A stretch of 64,000 nucleotides of DNA, taken from Devosia sp. (lineage in GTDB: Bacteria > Pseudomonadota > Alphaproteobacteria > Rhizobiales > Devosiaceae). Positions 34,844 to 43,019 of this stretch are shown one piece after another. Made by a program: the position numbers and the translations under genes. The notes under the pieces were generated by a model. It was not told the origin of the DNA. It did not search any database and was given only the letters and a program-made list of their open reading frames with translations. Position 1 is the stretch's first letter. Each line of letters opens with the position of its first letter. Location of the stretch: the NCBI RefSeq assembly GCF_025809055.1, contig NZ_CP075529.1, forward strand, positions 1,860,001 through 1,924,000, in the 5' to 3' direction.

Positions 34844-36070
34844 ATGTTGAAGACCAAGACGACCAGCCTGATGCTTGCCACCGGGCTTGCGGGCTTCGCC
34901 TTCGTTCAGCCGGCCCTGGCACTGGATGCCGAGGCTTTCGTCAAGCGGATCGAAACCGTTTATGCCACCATGGGCTACACCCTGGACTTCGGCGCGGCCA
35001 CCGCCAGCGGCGACACCGTCACGGTCGACGGCGTCACCGTTTCGCTTGAAGGCACCCCGGAATCATTCAGCTTCGACACCGAACTCACCTTCTCGGGCGT
35101 CACCGAATTCGAAGACGGCAGCTACACCGCCGACAGCCTGACCGTGCCGGATGTCGATACCGAATTTGCCACCGACCCGGTCGGCCACGTGACCTTTACC
35201 GACATCCTGGTCAGCGACATCTGGCTGCCGCCGGAAGGCGACGTCACCATCGTGGACGCGCTGCAGGCCTTTGCCAGCATCACCACCGGCCCGCTGTCGG
35301 TGACCCGCGACGGCGAAGAGGTGATCGCGATCGAATCCATGTCGCTGGTCTCCGACTTCACCTATGACGCCAATGATGCGCTCGAGCAGGCCAATTCCGA
35401 TCTCCAGATCTCCGGCATCTGGGCCGATCTCAGCACGGTTAGCGAGGAAGAGCCCGAAGCCGGTGCCGTCATCGAGGCCCTTGGCCTGACCGAAATCAAC
35501 GGTAGCATTTCTCAGATTTCGTCCTGGAATGTCGCGACCGGCGATATCGTCATGGATGAGTTCCTGTTCGACTTTGCCGATATCGGCGCGCTCGACATCA
35601 CCATGGACCTGGGCGGGTTCACCCCCGCAGTCATGGACAAGATCTACGATCTGTCCGCAGCCAGCGCCGAAGCCACCAGCGAAGAGGCCCAGGCCCAGCA
35701 GATGATGGTGGGCATGGAACTGCTGCAGGCCCTGAGCCTCACCAGCGTGTCGGTCCGCTATGACGATGCCTCGCTCGCCGGCAAGCTGCTCGACATGTTC
35801 GCTGCCCAGTCCGGCGTGGAACGCGCCGAGTTCGTCGAAATGCTCAAGGGCATGGTGCCGGACATGGTCAACGAGGCCGGTATCCCGCCCCTGACTGATC
35901 TTGTCGTGCCGGCGGTCAACGCCTTCCTCGACGACCCGCAGAACTTTGAAGTGGCGGTGCGTCCCTCGAGCCCGACCAGCCTTCTGGTGCTGAGCGCCGC
36001 CGCCGCCAATCCGGCCGGCCTCATTTCCGCGCTCGGCCTCACCGTGACGGCAAACCAGCCGGCCGAATAA
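34844..36070 (+). CDS. Periplasmic protein of unknown function
   Basis: This 408-aa protein has a signal peptide (about residues 1-25, ending ALALD). The mature part is strikingly acidic and rich in threonine, serine and aspartate, with beta-type segments (SGDTVTVDGVTVSLEG) and then a helical C-terminal half with repeated DIT/DLG turns. No catalytic motif is visible and I do not recognise a named family. It lies alone between ilvA and the HAD gene, with an SD (GAGGGACAA) before the ATG. Confidence 0.7.
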   Translation: MLKTKTTSLMLATGLAGFAFVQPALALDAEAFVKRIETVYATMGYTLDFGAATASGDTVTVDGVTVSLEGTPESFSFDTELTFSGVTEFEDGSYTADSLTVPDVDTEFATDPVGHVTFTDILVSDIWLPPEGDVTIVDALQAFASITTGPLSVTRDGEEVIAIESMSLVSDFTYDANDALEQANSDLQISGIWADLSTVSEEEPEAGAVIEALGLTEINGSISQISSWNVATGDIVMDEFLFDFADIGALDITMDLGGFTPAVMDKIYDLSAASAEATSEEAQAQQMMVGMELLQALSLTSVSVRYDDASLAGKLLDMFAAQSGVERAEFVEMLKGMVPDMVNEAGIPPLTDLVVPAVNAFLDDPQNFEVAVRPSSPTSLLVLSAAAANPAGLISALGLTVTANQPAE

Positions 36071-36167
36071 ACCGAACTGGACGGGGGCCGCCACCGGCCC
36101 TCGTCCGCCGCTTCTGATCACCGTCTTGCGAGATGAAGCCTTCATCATTATTTGCCATGATGAAGCC

Positions 36168-36857
36168 ATGACCTCTCCAGCCGCATTCAGCCACATCACC
36201 GACTGGGTCTTTGACCTCGACAACACGCTCTATGCGCGTGAGTGCAACCTGTTCGCCCAGATCGACACCCGCATCACCCACTATGTCATGGGCGTGACCC
36301 AGCTCGAATTCGCCGCAGCCAGGCTCCTCCAGAAGGACTATTACCGCGATTTCGGCACCACGCTGAACGGGCTGATGCAACGCCATGCCATCGACCCGGA
36401 CCATTTCCTCAACACCGTCCACGCCATCGACTATTCTCCCGTCGCGCCGCATCCGGAGCTGGTCGAGGCGATCCGTGCCCTGCCCGGCCGCAAGTTCATC
36501 CTGACCAATGGCGACACCGGCCATGCCCGCTCGGTTCTCGACCGGCTGGGTGGAGGCGACCTCTTCGACGACGTGCACGACATTCGCGCCATGACCTATG
36601 TGCCCAAGCCGCACGAGGCCGCCTATGACGGTTTCCTGTCGCGGCACGGCATCGACCCGATGCGGGCGATCATGTTCGATGATCTGGAAAAGAACCTGCT
36701 TGTGCCCCACAACAAGGGCATGGCCACGGTGCAGGTCGTGGCCGGTGACGATTTCACCCACGATCAGGTCGATGCATGGGAGCTCAGCCGGACCACCGGA
36801 AATCACGTGCATCACGTGACCGCCGACCTTGCCGGGTTCCTGCGGGCAATCAACTGA
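36168..36857 (+). CDS. HAD-family pyrimidine 5'-nucleotidase
   Basis: This 229-aa phosphatase has the HAD motif I VFDLDNTLY (nucleophile D16), motif II FILTNGD (about residue 110) and motif IV MFDDLEKN (about residue 170). The pattern fits the TIGR01993 pyrimidine 5'-nucleotidase group, which dephosphorylates UMP/CMP or damaged nucleotides. The ATG at 36168 gives the usual short leader before the nucleophile. Confidence 0.82.
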   Translation: MTSPAAFSHITDWVFDLDNTLYARECNLFAQIDTRITHYVMGVTQLEFAAARLLQKDYYRDFGTTLNGLMQRHAIDPDHFLNTVHAIDYSPVAPHPELVEAIRALPGRKFILTNGDTGHARSVLDRLGGGDLFDDVHDIRAMTYVPKPHEAAYDGFLSRHGIDPMRAIMFDDLEKNLLVPHNKGMATVQVVAGDDFTHDQVDAWELSRTTGNHVHHVTADLAGFLRAIN

Positions 36858-36921
36858 ACCACCTGAATTTTCCAGCTGCCGTCCCCTTCCCGGCATCACC
36901 GCGGCGCACTACATTGCCGGC

Positions 36922-38799
36922 ATGACCGACCTGCCCGGGCGGCGCCCGCCGCCCCTTCCCGAAGAAAATCCCAGCCTCAGGCAACGCCTCGAAAACCTGG
37001 CCCATCTCGGCCGGCTCGTCGCGCAGATCTGGCGCACCAGCCCCGCCCTGATGCTGGCCAGCATCGGCCTGCGCCTGATCGCCGCCCTGCAGCCCATCGC
37101 CGTGCTCTATGTCGGCAAACTGATCGTCGACGAAGTGGTCCGGTTGAGCGGTCTGGGTGTCGAGAGCCACGACCTGGCGACGTGGTGGAATGATGGGCTG
37201 CTCAATACGGTCGCCGTGCTGCTCGTCATCGAACTGGCCCTGGTGCTGGTCAACGACATCATCGGCCGCGCCACCAGCCTCGTCGACTCGACCCTGTCGG
37301 AGCTGCATTCCAACCAGGTCAGCATGGAATTGATGGCCCATGCCGCCCGTCTCGATCTCTGGCATTTCGAGAGCGCCGAATATCAGGACCGGCTCGAGCG
37401 GGCCCGCCGCCAGGCCGCCGGCCGCAATGCCCTTCTGAGCCAGATGTTCGGCCAGGGGCAGGACATCATCACCGTCATAACCCTGGCCGCCGGCCTCTTC
37501 GTCTATGCGCCCTGGCTGATCCTGCTGCTGCCGCTGAGCTTCATCCCGGCCATCTGGGGCGAAACCCGGTTCAACACCCTGGCCTATATGGTCAGCCGCT
37601 GGCGCACGCCGGAACGCCGCGAGATCGAATATCTTCGCCATATCGGCGCCAGCGCCGAGACGGCCAAGGAGGTCAAGCTCTTCGGCCTCGGCTCCTACCT
37701 GATCGAGCGTTTCCGCGTGCTGGCCGCACAGATTTTCATCGAGAACCGCCGGGTGGCAACGCTGAGGGCGTTCTGGGGCACGATTTTCGCCGCCATTGCC
37801 AGCCTCGCCTACTACGCTGCCTATGCATTCATCGTCTGGCGCACCATTGCCGGCGAGTTCACCCTGGGCGACCTGGCCTTTCTCTCAGGCTCGTTCCTGA
37901 GGCTCAATGGCCTCTTCCAGAAAATCCTGCTCGGCTTCACCCAGATTGCCGGACAGTCGATGTATCTGGACGACCTCTTCTCGTTTTTCGAGATCGAGCC
38001 CACGATCCTGGCGCCAGAACAGCCCAAGCCATTCCCGGTGCCCATCGCCCACCAGATCGCTTTCGAAAAAGTGGGCTTCCGCTATCCGGAAAGCGACCAT
38101 TGGGTCGTGCGCAACCTGTCCTTCACCCTGCCCGCTGGAGAAACGCTGGCGCTGGTGGGCGAGAATGGCGCCGGCAAGACCACGATCGCCAAGCTTCTGA
38201 CCCGGCTCTACGATCCCACCGAAGGGCGCATCACCATCGATGGCATTGACCTGCGCGACATGGCGCCGGCTGATATCCACGCGCATGTGGGCGTCATCTT
38301 CCAGGATTTCATCCGCTACAGCTTCACGGCCCGCGACAATATCGGCGTCGGCCGGATCGAGGCGCGCGCGGACCAGTCGCGCATCGACCAGGCCGCCGAG
38401 CAGAGCCTTGCGGACGGGGTCATCGCCAAATTACCCAAGGGCTACGACCAGCAATTGGGGCGCCTGTTCAAGCAAGGCCGGGACCTTTCGGGCGGCGAAT
38501 GGCAGAAGGTCGCCATTGCCCGCGCCTATATGCGCGACGCTGAACTGATCATTCTGGACGAGCCGACAGCAGCGCTGGACGCCAAGGCGGAGGCCGAAGT
38601 GTTCGCCCGGTTCAAGGGTTTGGCGCAGGGCAAGAGCGCCGTCATCATCTCGCATCGCTTTTCCACGGTGCGCATGGCCGACCGCATCCTGGTGCTCGAC
38701 AATGGCGCCATTCTCGAACAGGGCAGCCACGCCGAGCTGGTGGCCATGGGCGGCCGCTATGCCGAGCTATTCGAGCTGCAGGCCGCCGGCTATCGCTGA
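36922..38799 (+). CDS. ABC transporter, fused membrane and ATPase domains
   Basis: This 625-aa half-transporter has an N-terminal ABC exporter membrane domain (about 35-340, about six spans) and a C-terminal ATPase. Walker A is GENGAGKTT (about 413-421), the signature is LSGGEWQKVAIARAY (about 522-536), and Walker B is LIILDEPTAALD. The N-terminus is proline-rich (MTDLPGRRPPPLPEEN). It probably acts as a homodimer to export lipids, peptides or drugs. The substrate is not known. Confidence 0.9.
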   Translation: MTDLPGRRPPPLPEENPSLRQRLENLAHLGRLVAQIWRTSPALMLASIGLRLIAALQPIAVLYVGKLIVDEVVRLSGLGVESHDLATWWNDGLLNTVAVLLVIELALVLVNDIIGRATSLVDSTLSELHSNQVSMELMAHAARLDLWHFESAEYQDRLERARRQAAGRNALLSQMFGQGQDIITVITLAAGLFVYAPWLILLLPLSFIPAIWGETRFNTLAYMVSRWRTPERREIEYLRHIGASAETAKEVKLFGLGSYLIERFRVLAAQIFIENRRVATLRAFWGTIFAAIASLAYYAAYAFIVWRTIAGEFTLGDLAFLSGSFLRLNGLFQKILLGFTQIAGQSMYLDDLFSFFEIEPTILAPEQPKPFPVPIAHQIAFEKVGFRYPESDHWVVRNLSFTLPAGETLALVGENGAGKTTIAKLLTRLYDPTEGRITIDGIDLRDMAPADIHAHVGVIFQDFIRYSFTARDNIGVGRIEARADQSRIDQAAEQSLADGVIAKLPKGYDQQLGRLFKQGRDLSGGEWQKVAIARAYMRDAELIILDEPTAALDAKAEAEVFARFKGLAQGKSAVIISHRFSTVRMADRILVLDNGAILEQGSHAELVAMGGRYAELFELQAAGYR

Positions 38800-38864
38800 G
38801 CATCGACTGGCCAAGCCGTCCGAACCGCCTTACCAAAGGCGAGCAGCAAGCCTGAGGAACGCGC

Positions 38865-39185
38865 GTGCCTCTACCCGAAGACAATTACATCACCGTCATC
38901 GCCGAGACCTATCGCCTGTTGGGTGATCCCACCCGGCTCAAGGTGGTGCTGACCTGCCTTGAAGGGCCAATTGCCGTGGGCGACATCGCCCGGGTCACCG
39001 GGGCCAGCCCGTCCCTGGTCAGCCATCACCTGCGCCTGCTGCGCGCGGCCCGGCTGGTCCGCGGCACCAGGCGCAACAAGCAGGTTCTCTACCAGGCAGC
39101 AGACGATCACATCGCGCGGATGCTCACCGACATGCTGGCCCACGCCATGGAAGATCACGAAGCCGGGGACGACGACGAGAGCTGA
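38865..39185 (+). CDS. ArsR/SmtB-family metal sensor
   Basis: This 106-aa winged-helix repressor starts at GTG 38865 with TGAGGA upstream. The HTH contains VGDIARVTGASPSLVSHHLRLLRAARLV. The last helix has D80-x-H82, H93 and E96, the same spacing as the zinc-binding alpha-5 site of cyanobacterial SmtB (D104/H106/H117/E120). There is no CxC arsenic site. It should therefore sense Zn(II) or Co(II), release DNA, and derepress the CDF exporter downstream. Confidence 0.88.
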   Translation: MPLPEDNYITVIAETYRLLGDPTRLKVVLTCLEGPIAVGDIARVTGASPSLVSHHLRLLRAARLVRGTRRNKQVLYQAADDHIARMLTDMLAHAMEDHEAGDDDES

Positions 39186-39203
39186 CTGGGCGGGTGGATC
39201 GGA

Positions 39204-39424
39204 CCTAGAACGCTTCACCCTAAACTGAACCATGGCCTTCATCGCCCCCTCTCCCCTCAGGGGAGAGGGATGGGGTGAGGGGTGAAAGCCTCTCGGCAAA
39301 AACGCGAGTGTGAACCCCTCATCCGGCGCTTCGCGCCACCCCGGATCAAGTCCGGGGCAGGCTCTTCTCCCCTCAGGGGAGAAGGGAAAGGCTCCGTCGT
39401 CTCAGCCCTATCGTGAAGTGGTCG
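39204..39424 (-). repeat. Dispersed intergenic repeat, copy 3 (MITE-like, inverted)
   Basis: This is the third copy of the repeat at 12503-12723, in the opposite orientation, with all hairpins present. It has been placed between the arsR gene and the operator-promoter of the CDF exporter, separating the two genes. Confidence 0.75.
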
Positions 39425-39439
39425 AAGCGACAATTCCTG

Positions 39440-39476
39440 TTGACATGTACATATGAACGATTATTCATATGTACAT
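39440..39476 (+). promoter_or_regulatory. ArsR/SmtB operator overlapping the CDF promoter
   Basis: Perfect 13-bp arms ATGTACATATGAA (39445-39457) and its complement (39464-39476) flank six bases; the inner ATATGAAC...TTCATAT matches known SmtB/CzrA operators. TTGACA (39440-39445) with TATTCA 16 nt on (39462-39467) places the palindrome across the promoter, so binding blocks it. Confidence 0.75.
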
Positions 39477-39494
39477 TCAAACCAAGGATTGCCG

Positions 39495-40568
39495 ATGCCT
39501 GCCGCCAGTCACAATGGGGACCATTCCGAGCCGCATGCCCATTCAACGCATGACCACGACCATGCAGACCACGGGCACAGCCACGCGGGGCATGACCACG
39601 ACCATGCGGGGCATGACCATAACCATGACCACGCTGGGCATGACCACAACCATGACCATGCCGGGCACAGTCATGCGCCCAAGGTCAGCGCCGGCAATGA
39701 GAGGGCCGTGCTTCTGGGCCTGGTGCTGACCTCGGCCTTCATGGTCGCCGAAGTGGTGGGCGGCGTATTGTCGGGCTCGCTGGCGCTCATCGCCGATGCC
39801 GGCCACATGCTCACCGACAGCGTGGCGCTGCTGCTCGCCTGGCTGGGCTTCCGTATCGGCAGCCGACCCGCCGATGCCCGTCGCAGCTTTGGCTATTCGC
39901 GCCTCGAAGTACTGGCGGGTCTCGTCAACGCCATGAGCCTGTTTGCCCTGGTCGGCTGGATCGCCTGGGAAGCCGTGCAGCGATTCTTCAATCCCCATGA
40001 GGTTCTGGCCGGCCCGATGCTGGCGGTGGCCGTCATCGGCCTTGTCGTCAATCTTGTGGTGTTCCGCATCCTTTCCGGCGCGGATTCGGACCATGTGAAC
40101 ATCAAGGGCGCCATGCTGCACGTGCTGGGCGACCTCCTGGGTTCGGTTGCCGCGATCCTCGCTGCCATAGTCATCTGGCTGACCGGCTGGATGCCGATTG
40201 ATCCGATCCTGTCGGTTCTGGTGAGCCTGCTCATCCTGCGCAGCGCCTGGGCGCTGCTGACGCGCACCTTCAACATCCTGATGGAAGGCGCGCCGGACGG
40301 GTTCGACGCAACGCAACTCGAACAGGAACTGACCAAAAAAATCGAAGGCCTCGACGGCGTGGGGCATCTTCATGTCTGGTCCCTGTCTTCGGGCCAGGTC
40401 ATGGCGACGCTCGAAATCCGCATTGCCTCCGGCGCCGATCCTCGGGCGGTCACGCAAGCGGTGCGGGAGCTGTTGCGCCAAGACCATGCCATCACCCACG
40501 CAACCATTGAGGTCGACTGGACCGGAACGGGATCAGTCTGCCATCAGCAGGCCGCCCTGCCTCAATAG
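39495..40568 (+). CDS. CDF-family zinc/cobalt exporter, His-rich N-terminus
   Basis: This 357-aa cation diffusion facilitator has six predicted spans and the metal-site pairs DAGHMLTDSVAL (span 2) and HVLGDLLGS (span 5). Both have the H-x3-D form that favours zinc. The first 62 residues are a His/Asp tract with tandem HDHxHAG units, a metal buffer. The ATG at 39495 follows AAGGA. It moves Zn(II) out of the cytosol in exchange for protons. Confidence 0.92.
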   Translation: MPAASHNGDHSEPHAHSTHDHDHADHGHSHAGHDHDHAGHDHNHDHAGHDHNHDHAGHSHAPKVSAGNERAVLLGLVLTSAFMVAEVVGGVLSGSLALIADAGHMLTDSVALLLAWLGFRIGSRPADARRSFGYSRLEVLAGLVNAMSLFALVGWIAWEAVQRFFNPHEVLAGPMLAVAVIGLVVNLVVFRILSGADSDHVNIKGAMLHVLGDLLGSVAAILAAIVIWLTGWMPIDPILSVLVSLLILRSAWALLTRTFNILMEGAPDGFDATQLEQELTKKIEGLDGVGHLHVWSLSSGQVMATLEIRIASGADPRAVTQAVRELLRQDHAITHATIEVDWTGTGSVCHQQAALPQ

Positions 40569-41308
40569 GTGGCGCGGCCGCCGGACAGATCGAACACGCT
40601 GGCCGTGGTGAAGCTGTTTTCCTTGCTGACCAGCCAGGCCACCATGCTCGCCACCTCCTCGACCTCGACAAAGCGGCCGCGCGGGATGCGCGAGAGCATG
40701 TAGGCGATGAACTCTTCCGACAGAGTATCGAGAATGCCGGTCTTGGCGGTGGCGGGGGTGATCGTATTGACGGCGATGTCGAACGTGGCCAGTTCCTTGC
40801 CCAGCGACTTGGTCATGCCGATGACCCCGGCCTTGGCGGCCGAATAGGCCGAAGCGGTGGGGTTGCCTTCCTTGCCGGCAATGGACGCAATATTGACGAT
40901 GCGGCCGTAGTTCCGGGCCTTCATGGCGGGCACCACCGTCCGGTTGACGTAGAATGTACCGGTGAGGTTGATCTCGATCACCCGCCGCCACTCGTCCGGA
41001 TCGTAGGCATCGAGCGTGGCATTGGTTCCGGCGATACCGGCCGAGTGCACGAGGATCGAGACCGCACCCACCGCCGCTTCGGTCGCGCGGTGCGCGACGC
41101 CGAGCCCGTCGAGATCGGTCACATCCACCGCTTCTATGGCGACGCCATCCCCCAACAGGGCGGCTGCGCGCTCGAGCACGTCACGATTATGATCCCAGAG
41201 GCTGACCTTCGCCCCCGAAGCCAGAAGCCGCCGGGCAATGGCCAGGCCCAGCCCCTGAGCGCCACCGGTTATGACGGCCACCTGGCCGGACAGATCAATG
41301 GCGTTCAT
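40562..41308 (-). CDS. Short-chain dehydrogenase/reductase
   Basis: This 248-aa SDR has the cofactor motif TGGAQGLG (14-21), an Asp (D39) after the second strand that favours NAD, NxAG-type strand HSAGIAG, and the catalytic S142, Y155, K159. It begins at ATG 41308 with GGGAGGGG upstream, 1 nt after the flavoprotein stop. It resembles 3-oxoacyl reductase/polyol dehydrogenases. In this operon with aroQ and a TRAP transporter it may oxidise a cyclohexanecarboxylate or other imported polyol. The name is family-level only. Confidence 0.85.
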   Translation of the reverse strand: MNAIDLSGQVAVITGGAQGLGLAIARRLLASGAKVSLWDHNRDVLERAAALLGDGVAIEAVDVTDLDGLGVAHRATEAAVGAVSILVHSAGIAGTNATLDAYDPDEWRRVIEINLTGTFYVNRTVVPAMKARNYGRIVNIASIAGKEGNPTASAYSAAKAGVIGMTKSLGKELATFDIAVNTITPATAKTGILDTLSEEFIAYMLSRIPRGRFVEVEEVASMVAWLVSKENSFTTASVFDLSGGRATY

Positions 41309-41309
41309 C

Positions 41310-42521
41310 TCACCCCTCCCCGTGTTCCGCCCGGCGCGCCGCGGCCAGGCCGGCCGTCCGGCCGGTGGCAAGGCATGCCGTCAACAGGTAGCCGCCGGTC
41401 GGCGCCTCCCAGTCGAGCATTTCTCCGGCAACGAAGATATCGGGATGTGCGGTCAACGCAAATTGCGCGCCCAGGCTCGACCAGGCGACGCCTCCGGCAC
41501 TCGAAATAGCCTCGGCGATGGGACGGGCCGAAACGACCGGCAGCGGCAGAGCCTTGAGCGCGGCGGCCAGGTCCTCGGGCGACATGGCCGCCGCATCAGG
41601 CGCCAGTTCACGAACGAGACCAGCCCGCGCGCCATCGAGCCCGCAGGCCTTGCGCAGCCGGTTGGAGAAACTGACCTTTCGATCCTGCCGGGCAAGGTCA
41701 CCGGCAATGCGCTCGCGGCTCCGCGACGGCAGGAGATCGAGCGTCAGCACCGCCGCCCCGTCGCGCTCCAGCGCATCGCGCAGGGCGGCGGCATGATGAT
41801 AGATCAGGCTTCCCTCGACGCCCCAGCCGGTCACGACGAACTCGCCCGACAGGGGACCGATAGCGCTGGTCGCCACCACCGGCTTGATCGGCTGGCCAGC
41901 AAAACGCTCGGCAAAGATCGGGCTCCAGCGGACCTCGAACCCACAATTGGCCGGGCGGAACGGCGCGACGGACACCCCCCAGGACCGGAGCAGTTCGACC
42001 CAGGCCGCATCCGAGCCCAGCCGCGGCCAGCTTGCACCACCAAGAGCCAGAACGACAGAATCATACGGCACGCGCACCGCGCCGTCCGGCCCCTCAAAGA
42101 TCAGCTTGCCCGCTTCGAGACCCGTCCAGCGATGGCGCGGACGAAACCTGACGCCGGTCTCGGCAAGCCGCGCCAGCCAGTTGCGCAGGAGCGGCGAGGC
42201 TTTCATTGCCACCGGAAAAACCCGGCCGGACGAGCCGGTGAATGTCTCGATTCCAAGGCCCGCGCACCAGTCTGTCACCGCCCGATTATCGAACTGCTCC
42301 AGGGCCGAGGCCAGTTGCGGCGCCGCCGCGCCGAAGCGGCCGACAAAGCGGTCCATATCTTCGGAATGGGTGATGTTGAGGCCGGACTTGCCGGCCATGA
42401 GAAACTTTCGCCCCATGGTCGGCATGGCGTCGAATACAGTAACCGCAGCCCCTGCCCCGGCTGCCGCCTCTGCGGCCATCAGTCCCGCCGGACCGCCCCC
42501 GATGACAATGACCCGCTTCAC
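41310..42521 (-). CDS. HI0933/BaiN-like flavoprotein (PP_4765 type)
   Basis: This 403-aa FAD protein has the Rossmann motif VIVIGGGPAGLMAAEAAA (4-21) and the family segment MGRKFLMAGKSGLNITHSE. The C-terminus contains GEMLDWEAPTGGYLLTACLATGRTAG. The family (TIGR03862/HI0933-like) binds FAD; BaiN of gut clostridia reduces bile-acid intermediates, but most members are uncharacterised. It lies between aroQ and the SDR in the same direction, so it is probably co-transcribed; its reaction in this pathway is unclear. Confidence 0.85.
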   Translation of the reverse strand: MKRVIVIGGGPAGLMAAEAAAGAGAAVTVFDAMPTMGRKFLMAGKSGLNITHSEDMDRFVGRFGAAAPQLASALEQFDNRAVTDWCAGLGIETFTGSSGRVFPVAMKASPLLRNWLARLAETGVRFRPRHRWTGLEAGKLIFEGPDGAVRVPYDSVVLALGGASWPRLGSDAAWVELLRSWGVSVAPFRPANCGFEVRWSPIFAERFAGQPIKPVVATSAIGPLSGEFVVTGWGVEGSLIYHHAAALRDALERDGAAVLTLDLLPSRSRERIAGDLARQDRKVSFSNRLRKACGLDGARAGLVRELAPDAAAMSPEDLAAALKALPLPVVSARPIAEAISSAGGVAWSSLGAQFALTAHPDIFVAGEMLDWEAPTGGYLLTACLATGRTAGLAAARRAEHGEG

Positions 42522-42587
42522 GCCACATACCCGCCTGTTCCAGGTCCGTCATGGAACATTGGCCGCACCATGGCAATGGCAGAGTGC

Positions 42588-43019
42588 TCAGCCGTCCAGC
42601 ATCTCGAGAAGCGCCCGGACAGCATGGGCATATCCCCTGGGACCAAGCCCGGCCATGACCGCATCGGCCCGCATCGACACATACGAGCGGTGATAGATCG
42701 GCTCGCGCTTGTGGATGTTGGAGATATGCAGCTCGATGACCGGAGCTTCGACCATCTTCAGCGCATCGAGCAGGGCCAGCGAGGTAAAGGTAAAGGCCGC
42801 CGGGTTGATGATGATGCCCGAGGCCTCGTCGATGGCCTCATGCACCCAGTTGATGAGTGTTTCTTCACCATTGGTCTGGCGGAAGACCAGGGGATGATCG
42901 CCCGCGGCCTGCCGGCACAGGGATTCCACCTCGGCCAGCGTGGTGGTGCCGTAAATCTGGGGTTCGCGCTTTCCCAGGCGATTGAGATTGGGACCGTTGA
43001 GGACGTAGATCGGTTTCAC
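42588..43019 (-). CDS. aroQ: 3-dehydroquinate dehydratase, type II
   Basis: This 143-aa type II dehydroquinase has the N-terminal lid and active-site tyrosine GPNLNRLGKREPQIYG (R18, Y23) and the substrate-binding IELHISNIHKREP loop. It interconverts 3-dehydroquinate and 3-dehydroshikimate. Its gene overlaps dctM by 4 nt, far from biosynthetic aro genes, so a catabolic role (quinate use) is likely. A separate copy for biosynthesis would be expected elsewhere in the genome. Confidence 0.9.
   Translation of the reverse strand: MKPIYVLNGPNLNRLGKREPQIYGTTTLAEVESLCRQAAGDHPLVFRQTNGEETLINWVHEAIDEASGIIINPAAFTFTSLALLDALKMVEAPVIELHISNIHKREPIYHRSYVSMRADAVMAGLGPRGYAHAVRALLEMLDG

Noticed and set aside
39541..39672. 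CRISPR-like or other short tandem repeat array
   Set aside because: The repeats are inside the CDF gene and encode the His-rich N-terminus; unit length is far below CRISPR size.
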